Shown here: piece after piece, positions 20,678-30,802 of the stretch
Layout: the number at the start of each line of letters is the position of its first letter
How positions within the stretch are numbered: position 1 is the first letter of the stretch
From: Reticulascus tulasneorum
Taxonomy: Eukaryota; Ascomycota; Sordariomycetes; Glomerellales; Reticulascaceae
Reading direction: 5' to 3'
Assembly (NCBI GenBank): GCA_001557505.1
Contig: LSAX01000005.1
Location: 3,348,001 to 3,412,000, forward strand
Length of the DNA stretch: 64,000 bases
Program-made: the position numbers and the translations under genes
The notes under the pieces: model-generated
What the model was told of the DNA's origin: nothing
Databases searched by the model: none
The model's input: the letters and a program-made list of their open reading frames with translations, nothing else

Positions 20678-22858
20678 ATGGCTCGTTCCATGCTCTACGG
20701 CCTCAGTGCCTTGGCACTCCTGGCTGGGTCTTTGGCCAAGCCCATCAAGGGCATTGAGCGACAAACGATCGATGACGAGTACGACTTCATCATCTGCGGA
20801 GGTACAGTCCTGAAGCATTTTACTGTGCGCACTGCGACTAATAATATCATTAGGCGGGACTGCCGGACTTGTGCTCGCGAACCGGCTATCCGAGTCCAGG
20901 AAACAGCGGGTCCTCGTTCTGGAAGCCGGGCCGAAACCCGACGTTGTCGCGTCGTATAAGACTCCTGGAGGCAATCAGTATTTAGGGGGTAGGTCGAGTG
21001 TTCCGTGTGACGGGGAAAGTTTGCTGATGTGTTTCAGGCACCGCAATCGACTGGGCCTTTTCCACGACGCCACAGGAGCACCTCGATGGCAAGATCCTTC
21101 GCTATCACAGTACGTGGCTCCGACCACCCCAACCAAAAACTCACCCCGCTGACTTTTAACTCGTAATCAGGAGGCAAAGCACTCGGCGGCAGTAGTGTCA
21201 CCAATGGCTTGTTCTACGGGCGCGGGAGCGCTAGCATATACGATGACTGGGTCAGGCTGGGAAATCCCGGTTGGAGCTGGGAAGAAGTTTATCCCCTTTT
21301 TGTGAAGGTAAAATCCCCGACAAACCGTGCTCACGACGTCGCTGATTGCGCAGAGCACACACTTTAACCCGCCGGACGAGTCAAAGGGATTTGACATGAG
21401 CTTCAAGACCTGGGACCCCTCGGCGTACAGCGACGGCCCGCTTCAAATCGCCTACCAGGGATACGTTCCAGAATCTGGAGTCGGCTTCATCAACGCTGCC
21501 AGCAAGGCACTGCAGATCCCGATCGTCCATGATTACAACACGGGTAATAGCACCGGTGTGAAGCAGGGCACGGGCACAATCGATTCCCGGCTGCGGCGGA
21601 GCTCGGCCTACGACTCGTTCTACAAGCAGGCTGCCAAGCGCAGGAACTTGGACGTCCTCCACGATGCAGCTGTCTGGTCGCTCGAATCGGAGACAAGCGG
21701 GGAAAAGCCCAAGGTGACAGGTGTCACTTTCATCGATCACCCGACTGGACTTGTGTGGGAGGTGAAAGCTAAGAAGGAAGTGATTGTCAGCATGGGTGCC
21801 TTCAACTCCCCGCAGCTTCTCATGGTCTCTGTGAGTAAATAAGTATTGATTTCGAGGCTAAGACTAACAACTTTAGGGATATGGCCCTTCAGAAGAGCTG
21901 AAGAAATTTAACATTGAGCCTGTGCTTATTAACGAGAATATCGGACAACAGTATGTCTCAGCTTCAACGTCGTTTCGTGTCTAACTTGTTGCAGCCTGAA
22001 CGATCACTCGGTCTTTAGCATTATGGCCACCGTCGAACCGCAGTACTCATCGACGGATCTGTATGCGGACTATGCCAAAGTCAGGGCGGCCCAGGAAGAA
22101 TTCTTTGCTAACCTGACGGGCGAGTACACGGCTCCCTCGGGCATCACCAACGCGTTCCAGAAGCTTTCCGAGACCGAGCTTGAGGCCATAGGAGCCGGAG
22201 AAATCATCGCGCATGGACTCGCCAACCAATCTCACATCGAGTATCTCTATGAATCGGTATGGTATCCGGGTGGGCCGACGCCATACTACACACCGCGAAG
22301 CAATGAGACATACATCTCCCTGACGGCGTCCAGCATGGTCGCCCTCTCGCGCGGAAACGTCACTCTGGGAGGTGACTCGATGCGAGACTACCCCAAGATC
22401 AACCCTAATGTTTGTGCCCCTCCAATGCAATCCCAGAGTGTACCAGCTGACCGAGGCAGTACTACGCGCACCCTACAGATCGCGTGATTGCGATCGAATC
22501 GTTCCGGTACCTCCGCAAAATCCTCAACCACCCGGATATTGCAAAATTTACGATCGGCCCCAATAGCGGCGAGGTGAGCCCCGGTGCGGCCGTCAGCAGC
22601 GACGATGACGACACCATCTTCGAGTACGTTAAGGCGAACACTATCCCTAACTGGCACGCTTCGGGGACGAATCAAATGCTACCGGAAGAAGATGGTGGCG
22701 TCGTGAATCCACGGCTGAAGGTGTACGGCGTAGACGGGCTGCGCGTTGTCGATTGTAGCATCATTCCGCTCTTGCCGGATGTGAATATCCTGGCGCCAGT
22801 CTACATGCTTGCTGAGAAAGGTGCACAGATGATTCGTGAGGATTGGGATGATCTCTAG
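20678..22858 (+). CDS. Secreted GMC oxidoreductase (FAD-dependent)
   Basis: Eight exons: 20678-20801, 20854-20988, 21038-21109, 21171-21307, 21354-21830, 21877-21950, 21995-22409 and 22460-22858; 610 residues, every phase consistent. Residues 1-20 are a signal peptide. The FAD-binding Rossmann motif is GGGTAG (41-46) with VLVLEAGP as the second strand. The GMC signatures follow: GKALGGSSVTNGLFYGRG and, later, GAFNSPQLLMVSGYGP. The C-terminal substrate domain carries the catalytic His in NWHASGTNQM (H544) and the second conserved position as Asn in LPDVNI (N587), the His/Asn pair used by many family members. Substrate (glucose, aryl alcohol or other alcohol) cannot be read off. The short Zn2Cys6 gene is 2.1 kb upstream, with no evidence of a shared pathway. 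Confidence 0.92.
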
Positions 22859-23205
22859 CGATGGCACAAAGAAGTAATGGAGCGGAATACCGGGTTGGCG
22901 CACTCGCAGACAATGTTTCAACGGAACATAGCATCGTCATTATGGGTTTGCAAGGTATCAGGATACGAGAGACTTAATGGTGCACAGGCTTTAAAGAAGA
23001 AGTAATAAAGAATCCACTTCTAGAGCCAGTTGCTCCTATGGGATATGTCACCACTCCCCAAGCTCCACTGTCGGGGGACACCAACGAACCCCCCTAGGAT
23101 CAACATCGTAATAGTTTTCAAATTTGACCTCCTAGAACCAATTTCCAATCTCAACACAATGCGAAGATTCCTCCAAACGCAGCTCATTCCTACATGAAAG
23201 GAGAA

Positions 23206-24740
23206 CTATGGGCCCATCCAAACCTTTGCGGTAGATACATTGATGCTATGCATCTCAGTCGAGAAACCACAACTATTCTCTTTGCACGAGCAACTATGCC
23301 CGTAATTGCAATTGGCATCGCGACAACGTACGCCAACATGGCACACTTTATCCCTGAGATAATGCCGCTGAATCAGCTTCTCCCCTTCTGACAACGGCCC
23401 ATGAGAATAGTTGCAATCATTGCCACCATTGCAACTGTCATTTAGGTGATACATGTGACAATATCTCATCTGCGCTACCTTAGTCTTGCGGTGCCACGAG
23501 GCTATCGCCTGCTGAGACGGTTGAGGAAGCTCAGTATCAACCCGTTGCCCGGCAGAGTTTACCAAAACCGACCCAGAGGGCAGGTCCTTCAATGTTCGAG
23601 GTAAAGCTGCATTTTCGGCTCCAGTGGCTCTGATATGGGCAGCCCACGTCGAGGCTAGACTGGCACCCATACTATCCTTTTCAATTGCTGCCATCTGACT
23701 CGTGCCGAGAGCTGGGGATTTGACGATAGGTTCAGTGCGAAATATTGTATCCATCTTGGTTGATTCGAAGCCCAGCGAGCTCAGCTCCTTCCCAGTGTCG
23801 AGGGAATGGATGAGCGTCACGCGCTTATCGGTAGGGTTGTCTAGGGAATACTTCTCGAGCGGCCGAACGTATCCGCCATCATGACAAGCCCCGAACATAA
23901 CATGACGACATGTGGGATTCTTGATAAACTGGTCGAAAACTCCTGGGTTGGTCAGCAATTTTAATGAGGAAAGAGAGAAGAGGAACCCTTGCCTTTGATC
24001 TTCTCATCAGCTCGATCTTTTCCGCTGCCAACCAGAACAAAGTCGCATTCCGCGTTGGCATGAGAAAATCCCTTCGCGAAGTCCCATAGCACACTAGGAG
24101 ACTTTGCAATTTTGGCCTTCACAAGGAACTGGGACAGTCCATCCACATTTGCAAATGCCTTGACAATGATGGGCAGCCGAGCCAGTTCTGGCCTCGCCTT
24201 CTTGAGAAACTCACGTACAGCAGCCTGGAGATCCAGCGCCGCCCTTCGACCGTCGTTCACGCCTCCGTAGTATTTGTCCTTGAACTGGAGAGGGGTCAGA
24301 TTGAAAGCGCCGTGATGGTCTGGGTTGAACTTACCAAGTATCCGTCGGCGTCGGCGTCGATCAAAACTAAAACGAAAGAGCTCAAGTCCTGCCTCGATTT
24401 AGCATCTGGCACTGCGTTGTGGAGAGGGCGAAATTTCATACAACAGCGTTTTTCATCTCCTCAAATCGGCGCTGCCAATCTTCTGCTTCTCCTTGCGTGT
24501 GCCGCCCGGCAACTCTCTCCCTCTTGAGGTCCTTGGAGACATCTTGGTAGTCTTGGGCTAACTCGGCAAACTTGGCCTGCATTGTCTACGCAGACCACAA
24601 TTAGCACAACACTATCAAAATCTGGTGGTTATCCCTCATACTCTCATCCATTGCTGCCTTTCCTCGTCCGCCACTCGCGACAACTCGAGGCGGGCCTCAA
24701 AATCCTTCGCAACACTAACGGCCATGTCGACTTCCATCAT
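23206..24740 (-). pseudogene. CCCH zinc-finger protein (DUF7923-like), apparent frameshift
   Basis: Minus-strand exons at 24642-24740, 24335-24585, 23987-24284 and 23206-23942. The N-terminal part is a coiled coil (AKDFEARLELSRVADEERQ, then LKRERVAGRHTQGEAEDWQR). A Rossmann-like domain follows (SFVLVLIDADADGYL, YYGGVNDGRRAALDL, ECDFVLVGSGKDRADEKIK). Two CCCH fingers close it: C-x8-C-x5-C-x3-H and C-x5-C-x4-C-x3-H. Such proteins are thought to bind RNA. The frame breaks at the five-T run 24449-24453 (A5 on the coding strand): upstream reads WQRRFEEMKN then stop, while the next frame continues into FRPLHNAVPDAK. One extra base would join them. Either a real frameshift or a homopolymer sequencing error; an internal ATG at 24439 could also start a shorter protein. 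The donor between exons 3 and 4 is ambiguous (GTTCCT, or GCAAGG just upstream). Confidence 0.65.
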
Positions 24741-26540
24741 CTCTCAAAGCTGAAATTCCTAAGATGGTGTTTTTGCCACGGTCCAGCCGCCTAGATAAGG
24801 AGTTACTTGCAAATAGAGAAGATTCCAGAACCAACTCACAGAGCTTGAGTTGGTCTTCGTCTTACTTGCCCATGCTGTGTTGGCGTCCAATGAGATTCCA
24901 GGGATCATAACGCCAAGCGACTGTTGGTTCTTGCGGCCAACATTGCCGGCCGCGAAACTTCAAACATCCCAGTCGAATAAAGGTATCTGGCAAGGCTCCG
25001 CGCGGGGCGGATGCTTCCCGCTACTGCCTGCATGGCATCCATAGGTTAGATCATAGAACTGGATCAAACATGCAACGGAATTATGCAGACAAATCAAGTT
25101 ATAAGCGAGCCAACAAAAATACCTTGAACCAATCAAAAAGTGGGAAGAGACCGCTGATCAGCCAGGCTATCTCACTGTAGGTCCGAATTAAAGCCTCGAC
25201 CCGGTCGAGGCCGGATTTATTATAGTTAGTTTTGAGAGGGCTGGTGCCGGGGTCTGTCATGATAGGGTCCATACATCACAGAGTTCGTGTCTGCGGAGCC
25301 AGGATTTACGTACGCAGCCAAATTGACCCAACCTTCGTTAATACAGACAAAGTAGAAATTGGAAAATTTCGTCCTTGCTCACAGCACTGCTGTATGGGAA
25401 ATGGAGAAGTTTAAATCTTGCCCTGATGCCATTATGTCATGAAATTAATAGATGGGCCAAGAAAATAGGATCCCAACAAGACAACTGGTGAATGAAACAT
25501 TCAATTTCGGTCTAGCATTGGTCTCATATTCCCATCTTTTCCTCTTATTGATGATTTGTGCATCCTAACTACATGTCTCATGAGATGGGGTAACCCCAAA
25601 GGATTAGCACCATATTAATTTATGTTGGGCCAGCCAGAGTTAGCCAGCAGACGGTATTGGTACGAATGCAATTGCCGCGTCCCTACTAGGTAACAGCAAG
25701 GTAGGTACCTTATTCTTGGCACAGAGACGTGGGTTAATATAAAATTTCAAACACAGAGACTGATGCTACCTAGTACCGTGCAAATCAAGCCATTGCTCAG
25801 GGGAGGCTTAAATTTTAGAAGAATCTCGAACAAGTAAACTGATTAACGGGACCGTCTATGCCCCCTGCTCGTCCGTACTATGTTTAACAAGGCAAGACAG
25901 GAGAGAATGAAGCGCGCTGCTGGTATATTTGCATGGACGAGACTCCCACACCAGACAAGAAGCCGGGGGCAATCAACTCAGCAGACTGCACTTGGCACTA
26001 CGACGGAGTTTCTCTCCAATTATTCTTTCATTTGGATACTACAGGACCTTGGATTGGCAAGAGGGTGCCAATAACTTCAAATCACATCTGGACAGGGAGT
26101 GCCACGCGATAAGCGATTGGTCTGTTGAATACCCGGCGAGAAATGTCCAGTGCGCGGAGGCACATTTCACATTTTCCTAGGGGGCGTGTGGGCGAGCACT
26201 ACCAAATGCGTCCAGGACGTCATCTAGTCCTTGAGCGATCCGCACATCACAGGTCTGAAGTGTCTTCAACACTGGCCGTCAGAGAAATAATCCAAAGTGA
26301 CAAGAGCCTCAGAGAGCATGTATACAGAACGAGAGAGTGGCAGAATATTTTGAGTTACGTGATAGAAGACAAATGCACGAATGTGGCCTTGGAGGGAAAA
26401 GATAGAACTCAGTTCAATTCAGTAGATAGATTATCGTCTGCTTTACCATCCCTCAGCCAACAAGCTTCTCTTTAACCGTCATTGCATGTATCATTGCCTA
26501 AGGTAGGTAGTTGGGAACATCGGGTGAGTCGTCACAACCG
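24741..26540. other. Intergenic; possible isolated minus-strand exon at 25123-25272
   Basis: On the minus strand 25272-25123 reads 50 codons from MDPIMTDPGTS to LFPLFDWFK and ends at a GT donor. It could be a 5' exon of the CCCH gene downstream, but no linking exon was found. The remainder, including an AT-rich part around 25430-25760, shows nothing recognisable. Confidence 0.3.
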
Positions 26541-27638
26541 CTATGTACCGACGCCATGCTGATATCTGAGGTGTCGAGTCAAATTGTAGTCTATGGTGAA
26601 CACTTTCCCGCAATCTTCGACAGGGCAAGGGAATCGGTCACGAGTCTTTGAGTGAGTTTTTTCGTGCTTGTTCCTGTCACGATTCTGAGCAAACCCGCGC
26701 TTGCAAATGCGACACTTGGAAGGTCGTGAGTGCGTGCGCCGATGAGTTCTATGATTGGTCAGTGGCGCTATCTCATCACAGAAGTGAACACAACGGCTGA
26801 TTCGGGATGGGAGAACTCACTCAAATTCGCCTTCACAAGAAAAGGTTCGGGGCTTCTTTTCACATTTCTCCTCTCTACAAATGAACATAGGAGTAGTTAC
26901 TCCCTGATACGGGGAAACTACAGACTGAGAAGCGCCTGGCTGAAGAAAAGAGGTCTGTTGTTCGCCTGGATAGTATGATGATAAAGTGTATGGGATCCAT
27001 GAAAGCTGATGAGGAGGAGATGCTGCTGTTGTTATGTGGGTGGGTTCGATTGGGCCGTTTCCGAGAAGAAAACCCGACTGCTGATCAAGAGAGACGCTCG
27101 CTCCTTGCTGCAATTCTGAGTTCACCGACTAATGCGATGTAACTGGGCTTTCGATGGACTGCGATGATATTGGAGAATAGCCCACTTGGTCAGAGGTATC
27201 TTGTTCTACTCGAGGATAGTCGTTCGAGCCACAGCTTTGCTCACTTTCGCACTGATTATCTGGCTGGTCAGAGGGGATAGGCGAATGGGAATATGTTGAG
27301 CTCCTTTGGTTAAAGCCCAGGGTTTTGTTCGGCAAGGGCGTTGTGTAAGGCTGATGAAAGCTTTGTCCACTTTCTGCAGGGTAGATACCTAGTATGTCGG
27401 ACATAGGAGCAAGAATGATGTGTTGGGGGTTGATAGTGGGAACTTCATGGCCAGTGTCTTTGTATGAAATCGTTAGATATCATTTGGCAAGCCCGCGAGA
27501 AATTGAGATCTAGGCGGTGTGCCACATACCTCGCCACATCAACTCCTCTTTAGCAATAAAAGGACCCAAATTCGAAGATAAACCCGGTCTCGGCGAGTCT
27601 GTAAGGAGATTGAGCAACCTCGTCAAGCCATCTAGCAT
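26541..27638 (-). pseudogene. C2H2 zinc-finger protein with in-frame TAG
   Basis: Minus-strand exons 27530-27638, 26821-27457 and 26541-26748. The N-terminal part is a disordered Gln/Ser/Pro-rich region. Three C2H2 fingers form the C-terminus: an extended first finger (FICREEKCEKKPRTFSCEGE, completed by ETHRRTH across an intron), then KCRICKRGFAQNRDRNKH and FPCPVEDCGKVFTIDYNL with its His pair at RHLRYQH, followed by stop. It should be a nuclear DNA-binding regulator. The second exon contains one in-frame TAG at 27129-27131, between ...ESPVTSH and VNSELQQG. Either the gene is broken, or an intron removes the stop: candidate donors GTGGGC or GTAGAA upstream and CATTAG as acceptor all keep phase 0. 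The first exon start (27638) is the nearest ATG and is uncertain. Confidence 0.65.
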
Positions 27639-28324
27639 TGGCCACAACGATGGACGCAAAGGTATTATTTCAAACGTACCACGGACGTACTGATTTCCAG
27701 ATCCCATGTCTTGGTTCAGCCAAGGTCGACTCCGAAAGTGAAAAAGTAGGTATGATATACGGTGGGGATGGGACAATCAATCTAGGAATCGGAGGTGTTG
27801 CCATATATGGAATCAGGATCCCTTGACACAATTCACCGCACAGCAACATGTAGGACGGATCGCCCACAATCACTTGGAAAGGGAATTCAGAGCACAATTA
27901 AAGTATTCCGTCCAGAATCTTCCAGCACCCCAATCTCAATATACATTCTCAGTAGTGCAGCCGAGAGCGCCGATAATGGGCCAATGGGTTGGCAGCCTGC
28001 GGGAGGCCCATACGCCACATTGTCAAGCGGGCGCTTTGGGATGCCGATTGGGCACTTGTGCGGCAGGCTGAGACGTGCGTTAAGGCGGTACAAGGTATTT
28101 ACTGACTGTTATTAAGGACTACACATCTACGAAACGATTAATAAAGTAAATAAACTAACAAGACCAAGCAAACTACAGAACCTTATCAAACCAACTGCCG
28201 ACTTCTCACGCCTTCTGTTAGGTCTCTGGAAGAATTAGCACAAGAAGGCATGCAATAGTTGAAGATTTTCAACTATATCTAGTCGACACACCCGAATTTG
28301 AATGGTTAGGCTGCGGGATGTCTC
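27639..28324. other. Intergenic, nothing recognised
   Basis: Divergent promoter region between the C2H2 gene and the deaminase-like gene. Both strands show short open frames without domains. Confidence 0.35.
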
Positions 28325-30115
28325 ATGGGATCTCTGGCATCAGCGAGGCTGTTTACAGAATACTATTTTTATCTATACTTGATTGTAATTCTCACAACAA
28401 ACGAGCAGCACTACCAGGGCAAAATGGGTAAGGCTCTTGAACTCTATTACCTCTCTTGCTCTCAGATGTTCAGCAAGAAGCTAATAGTCCAGAAATCCAA
28501 GTCATGGACGCAATTCGCAATATAATTCCTCTAAATTCCGTGCAACACACCATACTACGACGTCGATTCTATCCTCCTATCCTGCTTCTAAAGTGCCTGA
28601 ACGAAGTATGCGACCAAGGAGAAGACCGAAAAGAGGCACATGGTCCTCCGAATCCCAATCAATCTTCAAAGGAAAACTTCCAAACGTTCGTGAACAAGCT
28701 CGCCCAGGTTTGCGATTACCGACCAAAGGGCGATACGGTCACGGCCTGTGTTGTACTTCAAGAGAACGCCAAAGTGATGTACCTGTTTGCGTCGAATGGG
28801 CGACATCCGTCGGAGCTCGAGGAGGTCCGGGGAGACATTACATCGGTTCTCAATGTCCTGAAGGAAAATTTGCTCGCCGAAGAGAAACAGTCAAACATAC
28901 TCCTCCACTCTCGCCTCCTGAAGATGGTGTTGCGTTTAAATCATGTTAGAATAGTATCTTACATCAGAGAATTAGTCACACGGCTCCGGGAGTGCATCGA
29001 AGCATGTGCCAGAGACACCCATAGCAACAGCAGTACGTTCTCAGAGTAGCCATGATTGCAATCGACCACAGCGGCAAGCTAACTCACACCCCTGCAGACG
29101 AAGATTTTCATCACACATTGAGCCACATGCTAAGTGTTACACCCAAGGACCATGATAGAGACAAATTCGATGACGAGTGTTGGTAGCTCATGTATAATAT
29201 TCTTTTCCTGCTCATCGGCTAACGAACGTCCTCGCAGTCATCAGTTCCACGATACAGTTGATCAACACCATTCAAGAGTATCAGCAATCGCCAGCGAAAG
29301 AGTTCGTCGATAGGCGCGCCGCAGAAGAACGGAAGCGTAACGGTGTTTGCTGGTCACAAATGCAACATACTGCCAGCCGACTCGTATCGTACGAGTATGC
29401 CGTCGAATCCTTCGTCTATGCCCATCACATCTGGGCAGATTCTGATTTGTTCCTTGATTTCGATGTGGACTTTCTGCCGTCCAGCTTGCGCCATCCATGC
29501 CCACTTAAGACCAACCCAGAGCCAGCATACGGCATCATCGGCCGAATAACACAAGAAAAGCAGGTCAAGATCTACAGAGATCATGCAGATAAGCTCCAAC
29601 AGTTCGGGTTAGACGAAATGATCAAGAATCAATGGATGAGTAGGTTCAATCCGATTATACACGCAGAAATGCTCCTTCTCGACTGGCTTGAAAACACGGA
29701 CGGGGGGACGGAGGCACCACGATTCTTCAACAACTGGAGATACATTGGTGCCAGCAAGCCTACTTGTCGCCTTTGCCGATACTACTTTGACGCTGTCGCT
29801 ACCCCGGTTCAATTTAGGCGCTCACACTCTAACATATACTACAACTGGAGAGTGCCAGATATGTACAAGGACCTGGACCATGAGCCACAGGAGCCTCAGG
29901 AAGGCGAGCAAGCAGAGAAATCAATCGCGGAAACTAAGTGGCACAACGCTATAAACCTGATAAAGGCTCGAATCTGCCAGGAGGCACTGCTTCTTCTGAG
30001 AGAGAAAGTGGGCTACAGGAAGCTAAATGACTCGAACACGACAACAGACCGAATCATCAACACTGACGAAAGTCTCGCAGCCTTGGCTACTGGTCTTCTC
30101 CTAGAGGAAACATGA
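28325..30115 (+). CDS. OTT_1508-type deaminase-like protein
   Basis: Exons 28325-28427, 28466-29032, 29098-29178 and 29238-30115 give 542 residues. The C-terminal third carries the zinc-site pattern of the deaminase superfamily: NPIIHAEMLLLDWL (His/Glu at about residues 392-394) and IGASKPTCRLCRYYF (Cys 427 and 430), i.e. HxE ... CxxC. That combination with SK before the CxxC is what I know from the fungal OTT_1508 deaminase family, which is predicted to act on nucleic acids or nucleotides and is related to deaminases found as toxins in bacteria. The N-terminal ~380 residues are helical and unassigned. The first intron would be only 38 nt, so the first exon is doubtful; translation may begin at an ATG at about 28505 (MDAIRNIIPL). 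No export signal is visible. Confidence 0.72.
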
Positions 30116-30610
30116 TGCACACTCTGATTTGGTATCTCCCTGCTGGGAAGGGTTCTGCTTGGGGGGAGATCAAGATCCCTCTATATACAGAGCTAACGCC
30201 GTGGCTAAGGCATTTGCAATACCGTGACTCTCATGTGGAGCATGCGGCAGCTCTTAAAGTTTAAACGCTTGAACCTCTGACAAAAGTTGCAGCGATGTAC
30301 GCGGCCAGATTCCAGCCGGAAACCCAGATCATATGTACATAGCTCTAGCTCCTGACAGGTGCTGGCGGACAAGTTTGCAAAAGCATGTTGTGGTATTTAT
30401 TTCTGTCAAGGCAGAGCAGCTTTGAAGTTTGGGTGGAATGATGTAATTGAAATGACTGCTCTCGCTCGTTTGGGCGTAGGTGAGGCTGACTCGACACAGC
30501 CAGATATAATGTGCTCCACGAAGCACTGCCGTCTGCCCATAGAGCAAGGCTTTGCGTGCGCTAAGTTACAGCACAACTGAACTCCGTCGTAGTCTACCCG
30601 TCCGCCTGGT

Positions 30611-30750
30611 CATAGCTTCACTGGACAAGAGCACGAAGAACCTGAACGCTCATTCTAGGGAATGACCTACTTGGAGCTGTGGATCTTCAATCTTTCAGGG
30701 ATGTCTCGGTGGGCAAACGCGGGATCCTAGAACCAAACACTGCTAGCTTG
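30611..30750. repeat. 140-bp direct repeat, copy A
   Basis: Starts CATAGCTTCACTGGACAAGA and ends CACTGCTAGCTTG. It matches 35848-35987 over its full length with six differences, all transitions. It lies 53 bp beyond the stop codon of the NACHT-ankyrin gene; the other copy lies 616 bp beyond its start codon. Confidence 0.9.
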
Positions 30751-30802
30751 TATCTGCATTGAAGATCCGCTGGATCAAGTGAGGTGCGTGGGCGACGCCG
30801 CA

